A DNA stretch of 64,000 nt from Baekduia alba (GTDB taxonomy: Bacteria; Actinomycetota; Thermoleophilia; Solirubrobacterales; Solirubrobacteraceae): contig NZ_CP114013.1 of the NCBI RefSeq assembly GCF_028416635.1, positions 5,704,001 to 5,768,000 on the forward strand, written 5' to 3'. This document shows positions 32,624 through 39,938 of this stretch, one piece after another; the first letter of the stretch is position 1; each line of letters opens with the position of its first letter. Under the pieces are notes generated by a model that did no database searches, was not told the DNA's origin, and worked only from the letters and a program-made list of their open reading frames with translations. A program made the position numbers and the translations under genes.

Positions 32624-34662
32624 AGGCCGCCGTCACCCTGCTGCCGGGCGTCGCGCTCGGCGTCCTCGCCTTCCACGAGGCGGGCTACCTGCCGCGCGCG
32701 ACGGCGCTCGCCGCGCTGGGCGCCCTGGCGTTGTGCGTGGTCTTGGCCGCCACGGGCGCGGCGCGGCGGCCGACGCGCGGCGCGCTGCTGGCGCTCGGCG
32801 CCCTGGGCGGGCTGATCGGCTGGGTGGCGCTGTCGGGGTCGTGGTCGCACGCGGGCTGGCGCGGGACGCTCGACGTCGCGCGCGAACTCGGCGCCCTCGG
32901 CACGCTGGCGGCCTTCGCGCTGTTGGGCCGGACCGACGGGCGCGCGCGCACGCTCCTGCTCGGCCTCGCGGGCGCCGCGCTCGTCGTGCAGCTGGCCGGC
33001 CTGGGCGCGTGGCTGGCGCCCGACCACGTCCACGGCCTGCCGAGCGCGGCGCGCGTCCGGCTCAGCGCGCCGACCACCTACTGGAACGCGACCGGGACGA
33101 TCGCGGCGCTCGGCGCCGTGTGGTGCATCGCCCTCGCCGCGGCCGACCCGGCGCGCGCGGTGCGGGTGGCAGCGGCCGCCGCGGTGGCGCCCGCCGCGGC
33201 GACGATCTACCTGACCGCATCGCGCGGCGCCGCGCTGGCCGCGGCGGTCGGGATCGCGATGCTGCTGGCCACCGGGCCTGCGCGGCGCGTCCTGCTCGCG
33301 CTCGTCCCGGCCGGGCTGGGCGCCGGGATCGCGGTGCTCGCCGCCCGCTCGGTCCACGGGCTCGACGTCGCCGCGCCGAGCGGCGGCGCGCTGGGCGACG
33401 GGCACCGCGCCGCGCTGGTGATCCTCGCCGGCGCCGTCGTCGCCGCGGCCGCGCGCGCGGCGGTCCTGCCGCTGGAGCGGCGCGTCGACGGCTGGACGCC
33501 GCCTTCGGTCTCGCGCACGCTGCGCGCCGGCGGCGCGGTCGCGGGCCTCGTCGTCGTCCTGACCGCCGGCGTCGCCGTGGCGTTGCACCGGGCCGACGGC
33601 GAGGTCTCGTCCGGGCTGGCGCCCAGCGCGCGCTTCCAGGAGATCGGGACCAACGGCCGCGGCGACCTGTGGCGCGTCGCCCTGCGCGAGGGCGCCAGGG
33701 CGCATCCCCTCCGCGGCAGCGGCGCCGGGACCTTCGGCCGCCTGTGGGCGCGCGACGGCACCACGCACTTCGACGCCGTCGACGCGCACTCGCTGTACGT
33801 CGAGACCGCGGCGGAGCTCGGCCTCGTCGGCCTGGCGCTGCTGGCGGTGCTGCTCGCCACGCTCCTGGTCGGGCTCCTGCGCCGCGCGATCGCGGGACCG
33901 CCGGCCTGGGCCGGCCTGGCCGCGGGCGCGACCGCGCTGCTCGCGCACGCCGGCTACGACTTCGACTGGGAGCAGACCGCCCTGATGCTCCCGCTCTTCG
34001 CGGCCGGCGGCCTCGCGCTGGCACGGCCGGAGGAAGGCCGGCCGGCGGCGCCCTCGCCCCCGGCGCCCGCTCTCGGCCCGGAGGCCGGCGCCACCGCGGC
34101 GGCGCCCTCGCCCCCGACGCCCGCTCTCGGCCCGGAGGCCCGCGCCACCGCGGCAGCGCTCCCGCTCCTCGCGCGCGTCGGCGTCGTCACGCTCGCCGCC
34201 GCGCTGGCGCTGGTGCCGGTTGCCGTGCACCGCTCCCAGCGCGACCTCGACGCGGCGTTCGCCGCCTTCCGCGCCGGCGACTGCGCCGCGACGGTCCGCC
34301 ACGCCCAGGACACCCGCGGCGCGCTCGCGCAGCGGCCCGAGCCCTACGCGCTGCTGGCCTGGTGCGCCGCGCAGCGCCGCGACCCCAAGGCCATCACCTA
34401 CTCAGCGCAGGCCATCGCCCGCGACCCCGGCGACTGGCGCCTGCGCTTCTCCGACGCGCTCGTGCACGCCCGGCTGGGCCGGGACCCGCGCCCGGCGTTC
34501 GCCGCCGCGCTGGCCCGCTCGCCCGGGTCGCTGGACCTGAAGCACGCGCGCCCCACGTTGGGACGCGCGCACCAGCCGGTCTGGTGGCGCCGCGGCGCGG
34601 CCGCGGTGCCGTGGCCGGAGCCCCGCCTGGCCGGGCAGCAGCTGCCGGCGCGGACGGGGTGA
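32620..34662 (+). CDS. O-antigen ligase-family membrane protein with C-terminal TPR-like tail
   Basis: About 680 residues. No ATG, GTG or TTG exists near the natural N-terminus (KAAVTLLPGVALGVLAFHE, the first membrane segment); the best candidate is CTG 32620, which overlaps the upstream TGA as CTGA, mirroring the ATGA/GTGA coupling elsewhere here. Ten or more membrane segments follow, with the ligase loop HPLRGSGAGTFGRLWARDGT and SLYVETAAELGLVGLALL. A Pro/Ala-rich insert built from a 54-bp tandem repeat (34045-34152) precedes another membrane segment and a helical tail (DAAFAAFRAGDCAATVRHAQ) of TPR character. It may ligate glycan to protein or lipid, or polymerise. Confidence 0.82.
   Translation: MKAAVTLLPGVALGVLAFHEAGYLPRATALAALGALALCVVLAATGAARRPTRGALLALGALGGLIGWVALSGSWSHAGWRGTLDVARELGALGTLAAFALLGRTDGRARTLLLGLAGAALVVQLAGLGAWLAPDHVHGLPSAARVRLSAPTTYWNATGTIAALGAVWCIALAAADPARAVRVAAAAAVAPAAATIYLTASRGAALAAAVGIAMLLATGPARRVLLALVPAGLGAGIAVLAARSVHGLDVAAPSGGALGDGHRAALVILAGAVVAAAARAAVLPLERRVDGWTPPSVSRTLRAGGAVAGLVVVLTAGVAVALHRADGEVSSGLAPSARFQEIGTNGRGDLWRVALREGARAHPLRGSGAGTFGRLWARDGTTHFDAVDAHSLYVETAAELGLVGLALLAVLLATLLVGLLRRAIAGPPAWAGLAAGATALLAHAGYDFDWEQTALMLPLFAAGGLALARPEEGRPAAPSPPAPALGPEAGATAAAPSPPTPALGPEARATAAALPLLARVGVVTLAAALALVPVAVHRSQRDLDAAFAAFRAGDCAATVRHAQDTRGALAQRPEPYALLAWCAAQRRDPKAITYSAQAIARDPGDWRLRFSDALVHARLGRDPRPAFAAALARSPGSLDLKHARPTLGRAHQPVWWRRGAAAVPWPEPRLAGQQLPARTG
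34045..34152 (+). repeat. 54-bp tandem repeat, two copies, inside the ligase gene
   Basis: 34045-34098 and 34099-34152 are near-identical, differing at two positions, and both are in frame. They encode two copies of an 18-residue Ala/Pro block (APSPPAPALGPEAGATAA and APSPPTPALGPEARATAA type). The repeat forms a flexible loop between the last membrane segments and could change copy number by slippage. Confidence 0.9.
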
Positions 34663-34670
34663 CCCAAGGC

Positions 34671-35489
34671 CTACTTCTTGTTCGCGACGCAGGTCACGTA
34701 GTGCCGCGTCTGCTTGACCGTCTTGCCGGAGTTGAGCGTGCCGACGATCGTCAGCGTGAAGCGGCCGCGCGGCAGGCCCTTGAGGCTGACCGTCGACTTG
34801 ATGGCCTTGCCCTTGAGCGTCTTGAAGGTCTTGCCGCCGAGCCGGACCGTGACCTTCTTGAAGATCTTGCCGGCGGGCGCCGCGAGGTGGAACGTGATGC
34901 GGCGCTTGCTGACGCACGAGGACGGCAGCGAGATGGCCGCCTGGCCGTCGATCGTCGGGACCGGCACCGCGGTGGTCGTGGTCGTCGTCGTGGTCGTCGT
35001 CTGCGTGACCGTCTGGCCCGGCGTCGTGACCTGCTCGACGGCCTGGTCGCACGCCGCGCCGAACGCCCGCGCCGCCTGCGGCGTGTCGGTGCCGCTGCCG
35101 GCGATCGTCACGAAGTTCTTGCAGGGCGTGTCGTCGGTGAAGCGCAGCGACGCGACACGCGTGCCCGAGACGACCGGGGCGAAGCGCACGGTGATCGCGC
35201 AGCTGCTGCCGTTGGCCAGCTTGGCGCCGACGCAGGTGTTCTGCGTCATGGCGAAGTCCGCCGTGTCCGGGCCGCTGAAGTCGACGTTGGCGATCGTCAG
35301 CGCCGACTTGGACGGGTTGCTGATCTTCACCGTCTTGGTCGCCGACTGGCCGACCGCGACGAAGTCGAAGGTCAACGTGCCCGACGACGTGAAGGTCGGG
35401 CGCGAGTCGTCGGCCGCGGAGGCCGTGAGCGGGATGGCGATGCCGAGGGCGGCAGCGACCAGCGCGCAGAGCAGCGCGATACGAGGCAT
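34671..35489 (-). CDS. secreted protein with choice-of-anchor/ASH-type Ig domain and poly-Thr linker
   Basis: 272 residues with a signal peptide (LLCALVAAALGIAIPLTASA). Residues 30-135 form an Ig-like ASH/choice-of-anchor D domain: SSGTLTFDFVAVGQSATKTV, SGPDTADFAM, NGSSCAITVRFAPVVSGTR. A run of ten Thr marks a flexible linker (about 165-180). The last 85 residues are a Lys-rich beta domain (KKVTVRLGGKTFKTLKGKAI, LPRGRFTLTIVGTLNSGKTV) also seen in other secreted proteins of this window. Probably a cell-wall-located structural or binding protein; function unknown. Confidence 0.75.
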   Translation of the reverse strand: MPRIALLCALVAAALGIAIPLTASAADDSRPTFTSSGTLTFDFVAVGQSATKTVKISNPSKSALTIANVDFSGPDTADFAMTQNTCVGAKLANGSSCAITVRFAPVVSGTRVASLRFTDDTPCKNFVTIAGSGTDTPQAARAFGAACDQAVEQVTTPGQTVTQTTTTTTTTTTAVPVPTIDGQAAISLPSSCVSKRRITFHLAAPAGKIFKKVTVRLGGKTFKTLKGKAIKSTVSLKGLPRGRFTLTIVGTLNSGKTVKQTRHYVTCVANKK

Positions 35490-35564
35490 GCGGGACGTCC
35501 TGTCTGAAGAGGAGAGGTGAGATGCAGGCTGCGCGCCGATGGGCTCGGCCCGGCGCGCCGGCGG

Positions 35565-35780
35565 TCAGCTGCCGATGCCGAACCCTACGCGCTGCTCGTC
35601 CTTCTCGACGCGGAGCCAGAGGACGTGCTGCAGGTTGAGGCGGATCTCGCCGTCGTCGGCCACCACGTCGTGCCAGCCCTCGCCGCCGAGGGCGCCGCGG
35701 AGCTTGTCGAGCTCGTCGTCGCTGACGCGGGTCGCCAGCGGGGGGCTGGCCTGGAAGCCGATCGAGATGCGCTGAGCCAT
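35565..35780 (-). CDS. small hypothetical protein, DUF3107-like
   Basis: 71 residues, soluble. RISIGFQASPPLATRVSDDE at the start and LRVEKDEQRVGFG at the end resemble the beginning and end of the DUF3107 proteins common in Actinobacteria (GxQ ... ERRVGFG), but the middle differs. It lies 43 bp upstream of the methylmalonyl-CoA epimerase stop, in the same direction, so cotranscription is possible. The assignment is tentative. Confidence 0.55.
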   Translation of the reverse strand: MAQRISIGFQASPPLATRVSDDELDKLRGALGGEGWHDVVADDGEIRLNLQHVLWLRVEKDEQRVGFGIGS

Positions 35781-35823
35781 GGAGGCGATCCTACTCGGCG
35801 CCGACCGTCGCCCAGTCCGCGGC

Positions 35824-36231
35824 CTAGTGCGCGGCGGGCTCGACGATCTCGGTCAGGACCCCACCGCTGGCCGCCGGGTGCAGGAACGCGACGCGGGAGC
35901 CGCGGATGCCGATCCGCGGGGTCTCGTCGATCAGCCGCATCCCGGCCTCCTTCAGCGTGGCCAGCGTGGCGTCGATGTCGGTCACCTGGTAGGCGACGTG
36001 GTGGATGCCCGGGCCCTTCTTGGCCAGGAACCTGCCCACCGGCGTGTCCGGGCCCAGCGGCGCGAGCAGCTCGACGTGGTTCTCGCCGACGTCCAGGAGC
36101 ACCGCCTCGACGCCCTGCTCGGTCACCGTCTCGCGGTGGACGAGCGTCATGGCGTAGGTCTTCTCGTAGAGGGCGATCGACGCGTCGAGGTCCTCGACGG
36201 CCACGCCCACGTGGTCGATGCGCGCGAACAT
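35824..36231 (-). CDS. mce: methylmalonyl-CoA epimerase
   Basis: 135 residues, normal for the family. RIDHVGVAVEDLDASIALYE opens the first vicinal-oxygen-chelate motif; the metal ligands are H7, the Glu of NHVELLAPLG, the His of GPGIHHVAYQV and the Glu of GGVLTEIVEP. The enzyme interconverts (S)- and (R)-methylmalonyl-CoA between propionyl-CoA carboxylase and the B12 mutase; neither partner is in the window. It follows the FtsH-like gene by 30 bp on the same strand. Confidence 0.92.
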   Translation of the reverse strand: MFARIDHVGVAVEDLDASIALYEKTYAMTLVHRETVTEQGVEAVLLDVGENHVELLAPLGPDTPVGRFLAKKGPGIHHVAYQVTDIDATLATLKEAGMRLIDETPRIGIRGSRVAFLHPAASGGVLTEIVEPAAH

Positions 36232-36261
36232 GGCGCGCGACCTTATGGCAAACGCCGTCCG

Positions 36262-38076
36262 CTACGCGGCGCTGTCGTCGTCGCCGCCCGGATGGGGCAG
36301 CGGCGTGACCGCGGCGATCCGCGGGCGCTCGCGCTCGCGCTCGCGCGGCGGCTGCGGGTCCTGGGGCGCGGGATCCGGCAGCGCGTAGGGCGCGCGGCGG
36401 CGCTTGACCGGCTCCGTGTCGCCCATGATCGCGTCGAGCTCCTTGCGGTCGAGCGTCTCGCGCTCGAGCAGGGCCTGGGCGATCTCCTCGAGCTTCTCGC
36501 GGTGCCCGGTGATCAGCTCGTAGGCGGCCCGCTGGGCCTCGAAGGCCAGCTCCTGCTGCTCCTCGTCGCGGATGCGGCGCGTGAGGTCGGAGACGATGTC
36601 GGCGTCGGTCACCGCGCGCACGGACGCGGTCGCGGTGCCCATGCCGAAGTCGTGGACCATGGCGTGGGTGATGTCGGCGACGCGCTGGAGGTCGTTGGCG
36701 GCGCCGGTGGTCACCGCGCCGAAGACGATCGCCTCGGCGACGCGGCCGCCGAGCAGGATCGTCATCTGGTCGATCAGCTCCTCGCGCGTCTTGAGGTAGC
36801 TGTCCTCGTCGGGCAGGTTCATGACGAACCCGAGCGCGGCGCCACGCGGGACGATCGAGATCTTGTGCGTGCGCTCGGCGCTCGCGAGCAGCTCGCGGGT
36901 CAGCGCGTGGCCGGCCTCGTGGTAGGCGACGATCTCGCGCTCGCGCTCGTTGAGCGTGGTGTTGGACTGGACGCCGGCGACGACGCGCTCGAGCGCGTCG
37001 TCGAAGTCGCAGTTCTCCAGCACCGTGCCGCCGCGGCGGCCGGTGAAGATCGCGGCCTCGTTGCAGAGGTTGGCGAGCTCGGCGCCGGAGAGGCCGCTGG
37101 TCTGCGCGGCGATCGCGTCGAGGTCGATGTCCTGGTGCAGCGGCTTGTTGGCGGTGTGGACGCCGAGGATCTTGCGGCGGCCGTCGACGTCGGGGGGCGA
37201 GACGAAGACCTGGCGGTCGAAGCGGCCCGGTCGCAGCAGCGCGGGGTCGAGCTTCTCCAGCAGGTTCGACGCGGCCATGACGACCACGCGGCCGCTGGAG
37301 CCGAAGCCGTCCATCTCGACCAGCAGCTGGTTGAGCGTCTGCTCGCGCTCGGAGTTGTTGTCCGAGCCACGCTGCGCGCCGACGGCGTCGAGCTCGTCGA
37401 TGAAGACGATCGACGGCTCGTGCTTGCGCGCCTCGCGGAACAGGCGCCGGATGCGGGCGGCGCCGAGGCCAGCGAACATCTCGACGAACGAGGACGCCGA
37501 CTGCGAGTAGAACGCGGCGCCGGACTCATGGGCGACGGCCTTGGCCAGCAGCGTCTTGCCGGTGCCCGGCGGTCCGTGCAGGAGCACGCCCGCGGGCACG
37601 CGCGCGCCGAGGCGGTGGAAGGCCTCCGGGTCCTTGAGGAAGTCGACGACCTCCTGGAGCTCGCGCTTGGCGTCGTCGACGCCCGCGATGTCGCTCCACT
37701 GGACCTCGACGCCGGCCTTCGGCTTGATCTCGACCGGCTTGGTCTTGGGCATCGACTTCAGCGTCCGCCACATGACGACGGCGAACAGGACGATGAACAG
37801 CAGGGAGGCGAAGCCCTGCCAGTCGCTGCCGAACTGCTGGACCTTCTCGGTGACGGACTGCTTGGGCACGGCGGTCCCGGTGACGGCGCCCTTGCCGTCC
37901 ATCAGCCCTTCGAGGCGGCCCTTGTTGTCGATCAGCGCCTTGGCGTTCGGCGGGTCCAGCGCGAGGTAGTCGAACGGCACCCCGTCGAAGGTCGTCGAGA
38001 ACAGCACCGGCGTTGACGCGGACACGCCCCTTCCATCGGCGTACGGGCTCCAGGTCTTGACCCGGACGTCCGCCAT
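36262..38076 (-). CDS. FtsH-like AAA+ zinc metalloprotease with a single membrane segment
   Basis: 604 residues from ATG 38076; the frame is open to 38139, but that part overlaps the operator region. The AAA module has GPPGTGKT (near 168), IVFIDELDAVGA and RPGRFDRQVFV; the M41 peptidase has HEAGH (near 386) and the third zinc ligand in TTGAANDLQ. Only one membrane segment (FASLLFIVLFAVVMWRTL, about 88-106) is visible, where FtsH normally has two; the first 85 residues correspond to the outside domain without the preceding anchor. A charged Arg/Glu tail ends the chain. It should extract and degrade membrane or soluble proteins. It is divergent from the YceI operon, sharing an 80-bp control region. 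Confidence 0.88.
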   Translation of the reverse strand: MADVRVKTWSPYADGRGVSASTPVLFSTTFDGVPFDYLALDPPNAKALIDNKGRLEGLMDGKGAVTGTAVPKQSVTEKVQQFGSDWQGFASLLFIVLFAVVMWRTLKSMPKTKPVEIKPKAGVEVQWSDIAGVDDAKRELQEVVDFLKDPEAFHRLGARVPAGVLLHGPPGTGKTLLAKAVAHESGAAFYSQSASSFVEMFAGLGAARIRRLFREARKHEPSIVFIDELDAVGAQRGSDNNSEREQTLNQLLVEMDGFGSSGRVVVMAASNLLEKLDPALLRPGRFDRQVFVSPPDVDGRRKILGVHTANKPLHQDIDLDAIAAQTSGLSGAELANLCNEAAIFTGRRGGTVLENCDFDDALERVVAGVQSNTTLNEREREIVAYHEAGHALTRELLASAERTHKISIVPRGAALGFVMNLPDEDSYLKTREELIDQMTILLGGRVAEAIVFGAVTTGAANDLQRVADITHAMVHDFGMGTATASVRAVTDADIVSDLTRRIRDEEQQELAFEAQRAAYELITGHREKLEEIAQALLERETLDRKELDAIMGDTEPVKRRRAPYALPDPAPQDPQPPRERERERPRIAAVTPLPHPGGDDDSAA

Positions 38077-38082
38077 TCGTAA

Positions 38083-38100
38083 AGCGGACCACAGTCCGCT
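38083..38100 (+). promoter_or_regulatory. TetR-type operator, perfect palindrome
   Basis: AGCGGAC-CACA-GTCCGCT is a perfect 7+4+7 inverted repeat in the 80-bp gap between the FtsH-like gene and yceI. A -10-like TACACT starts at its last base (38100-38105), so the palindrome fills the -35/-10 spacer of a plus-strand promoter. The likely binder is the TetR regulator encoded at 39296. Confidence 0.7.
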
Positions 38101-38116
38101 ACACTCCCATCCATAA

Positions 38117-38132
38117 GCGGACTCCAGTCCAC
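38117..38132 (+). promoter_or_regulatory. second TetR-type operator, imperfect palindrome
   Basis: GCGGAC-TCCA-GTCCAC repeats the first site 33 bp downstream (about three helical turns), with one mismatch in the right arm. Two sites on the same face of the helix suggest cooperative binding. The yceI ribosome binding site AGGAG (38144-38148) lies 8 nt before its ATG. Confidence 0.65.
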
Positions 38133-38156
38133 CTTCCACTCCCAGGAGACCTCGTC

Positions 38157-38687
38157 ATGAGCACCACCACCACCGCCGTCCCGACCGACACCTATGGTCT
38201 GGACACCGTCCACTCCTCGATCGGCTTCGCCGTCAAGTACAACGGCATCGCGAGCTTCCGCTCGTCGTTCGACAAGTACGACGCGTCGCTGGCCGACGGC
38301 GTCCTGACCGGCTCGGCCGACGTCAGCTCGATCGCGATCGACGAGCCGAACTTCAAGGGCCACCTCCTCAGCGGCGACTTCTTCGACGCCGAGTCGACCC
38401 CGACGGTCACCTTCAAGTCCACCGGCATCACGGTCGCCGAGGACGGCTCCGCCGAGGTCGCCGGTGAGCTGACCATCCGCGGCGAGACCAAGCCCGTCGT
38501 CGCCAAGGGCAGCTACAACGCCGGCCCCGACGCGTTCGGCAACGACCGCGCGAACTTCGAGCTCGCCACGACGATCGACCGCCGCGAGTTCGGCCTCAAC
38601 TGGCAGAACGCGCTCCCCAACGGCGCCGACGCCCTCGCGTGGGACGTCACGCTCACCGTCGACCTGCAGTTCGTCAAGGCCGCCTAG
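38157..38687 (+). CDS. YceI-family lipid-binding protein
   Basis: 176 residues with no signal peptide. TYGLDTVHSSIGFAVKYNGI is the family opening, then FKGHLLSGDFFDAESTPTVT and VAGELTIRGETKPVVAKGSY. YceI proteins are lipocalin-like barrels that bind polyisoprenoids or similar lipids; many are stress-induced. First gene of a three-gene run (yceI, FMN reductase, tetR) under the two operators upstream, with a good AGGAG site. Confidence 0.93.
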   Translation: MSTTTTAVPTDTYGLDTVHSSIGFAVKYNGIASFRSSFDKYDASLADGVLTGSADVSSIAIDEPNFKGHLLSGDFFDAESTPTVTFKSTGITVAEDGSAEVAGELTIRGETKPVVAKGSYNAGPDAFGNDRANFELATTIDRREFGLNWQNALPNGADALAWDVTLTVDLQFVKAA

Positions 38688-38691
38688 CACC

Positions 38692-39261
38692 ATGTCCGCG
38701 ATCCGCATCCTCGGCATCTCCGGAAGCCTCCGGAGCGGGTCCCACAACACGGCCCTCCTCCGGGCGGCGGCGCTGTCGCTGCCGTCCGGGGCGGAGCTCG
38801 AGGTCTACGACGGCCTCCGGGACCTGCCGCCCTACGACGCCGACCTCGACACCGCCGAGACCGAGACCGAGGCCGTCGGGCGGCTGCGCGACGCGATCGC
38901 GCAGGCCGACGGCGTGCTGATCTCGACCCCCGAGTTCAACGGGTCGATCCCCGGCGCGCTGAAGAACGCGCTGGACTGGGCCTCGCGCCCGTTCCCCGAC
39001 AACAGCTTCAAGGGCAAGCCCACCGCCGTCGTCGGCGCGTCCACCGGCCTCTTCGGCGCGGTGTGGGCGCAGGCCGAGACCAAGAAGGTCCTCGGCATCG
39101 TCGGCGCCGACGTGCTGGACGGCGAGCTGCCGGTCGGCCAGGCCACCGGCGCCTTCCGCGACGACGGCCGTCTGCTCGACGACGATCTGCGCGACGCGCT
39201 CGAGGAGCTCCTCGGCGTGCTGGCCGCACGGGTGGGAGCCCGGGACTCCCAGGCGGTTTAG
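38692..39261 (+). CDS. NAD(P)H-dependent FMN reductase
   Basis: 189 residues of flavodoxin fold: ILGISGSLRSGSHNTALLR is the FMN phosphate loop, STPEFNGSIPGALKNALDW the conserved flavin motif, and VVGASTGLFGAVWAQ the second loop. Relatives reduce FMN, quinones, azo compounds or chromate at the expense of NAD(P)H. It follows yceI by 4 bp, so the two are cotranscribed; substrate unknown. Confidence 0.92.
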   Translation: MSAIRILGISGSLRSGSHNTALLRAAALSLPSGAELEVYDGLRDLPPYDADLDTAETETEAVGRLRDAIAQADGVLISTPEFNGSIPGALKNALDWASRPFPDNSFKGKPTAVVGASTGLFGAVWAQAETKKVLGIVGADVLDGELPVGQATGAFRDDGRLLDDDLRDALEELLGVLAARVGARDSQAV

Positions 39262-39295
39262 TGTGCTCCATGTGGTCCCCAAGTTCGAGCTGCCG

Positions 39296-39937
39296 ATGTC
39301 GGACCCCGCGCCGGCGGAGCGGGAGCGGGCCGACGCGCGACGCAACCGCGAGCGCATCCTCTGCGCGGCCGCGCGGCTGATCGAGCGGGTCGGCATCGAC
39401 TGCATGTCGATGGACGACGTGGCCGCCGAGGCCGGCGTCGGCAAGGGCACGCTGTACCGGCGCTTCGGCGACCGCTCCTCGCTGCTGCGGGCCCTGATCT
39501 CCGAGCCCGAGCAGGACTTCCAGGACGCGCTGATCCGCGGCGCGGCGCCGCTGGGTCCGGGTGCGGCGCCCGACGTCCGGCTGCACGCCTTCGGCGACGG
39601 ACTGCTGCGGTTCCTGGAGCGGCACGCCAGCTACATCCAGGCCACCGAGCTGCTGGGCGGCGGCCGGCGCTACGGCCATCCGGTCTACGCCTTCTACCGG
39701 ACCCACGTCTCGCTGCTGCTGCGCCAGGCGTGCGGCGAGTCGCCCAACCACGAGTACCTCGTCGACGCGCTCCTCGGCCCGCTGGCCGCAGAGCCGTTCC
39801 TGTACCAGCGCGACCTGCGCGAGATGTCGGTCGACGAGATCTGCGCGGGCTGGCACGGGCTGTGCGACGCCGTGCTGGAAGGCGCGCGCGCCTCGGCCGC
39901 GTCGCCTGCCACCGCCGCGCCGGCCGGCGCGGCCTAG
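39296..39937 (+). CDS. TetR-family transcriptional regulator
   Basis: 213 residues from ATG 39296 (GTG 39263 is an alternative). The helix-turn-helix lies at about 20-65: RILCAAARLIERVG, SMDDVAAEAGVGKGTLYRRF and GDRSSLLRAL. The C-terminal ligand domain is helical (FLERHASYIQATELLGGG). The gene is third in the yceI operon, and the operon promoter carries palindromes of TetR type, so autorepression with release by a small hydrophobic or redox-active ligand is the simplest model. Confidence 0.9.
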   Translation: MSDPAPAERERADARRNRERILCAAARLIERVGIDCMSMDDVAAEAGVGKGTLYRRFGDRSSLLRALISEPEQDFQDALIRGAAPLGPGAAPDVRLHAFGDGLLRFLERHASYIQATELLGGGRRYGHPVYAFYRTHVSLLLRQACGESPNHEYLVDALLGPLAAEPFLYQRDLREMSVDEICAGWHGLCDAVLEGARASAASPATAAPAGAA

Positions 39938-39938
39938 C

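Noticed and set aside
36323-36350. Short CGCTCG repeat near the end of the FtsH-like gene
   Set aside because: Encodes an alternating Arg-Glu tail in frame; a simple-sequence charged tail, not an independent element.
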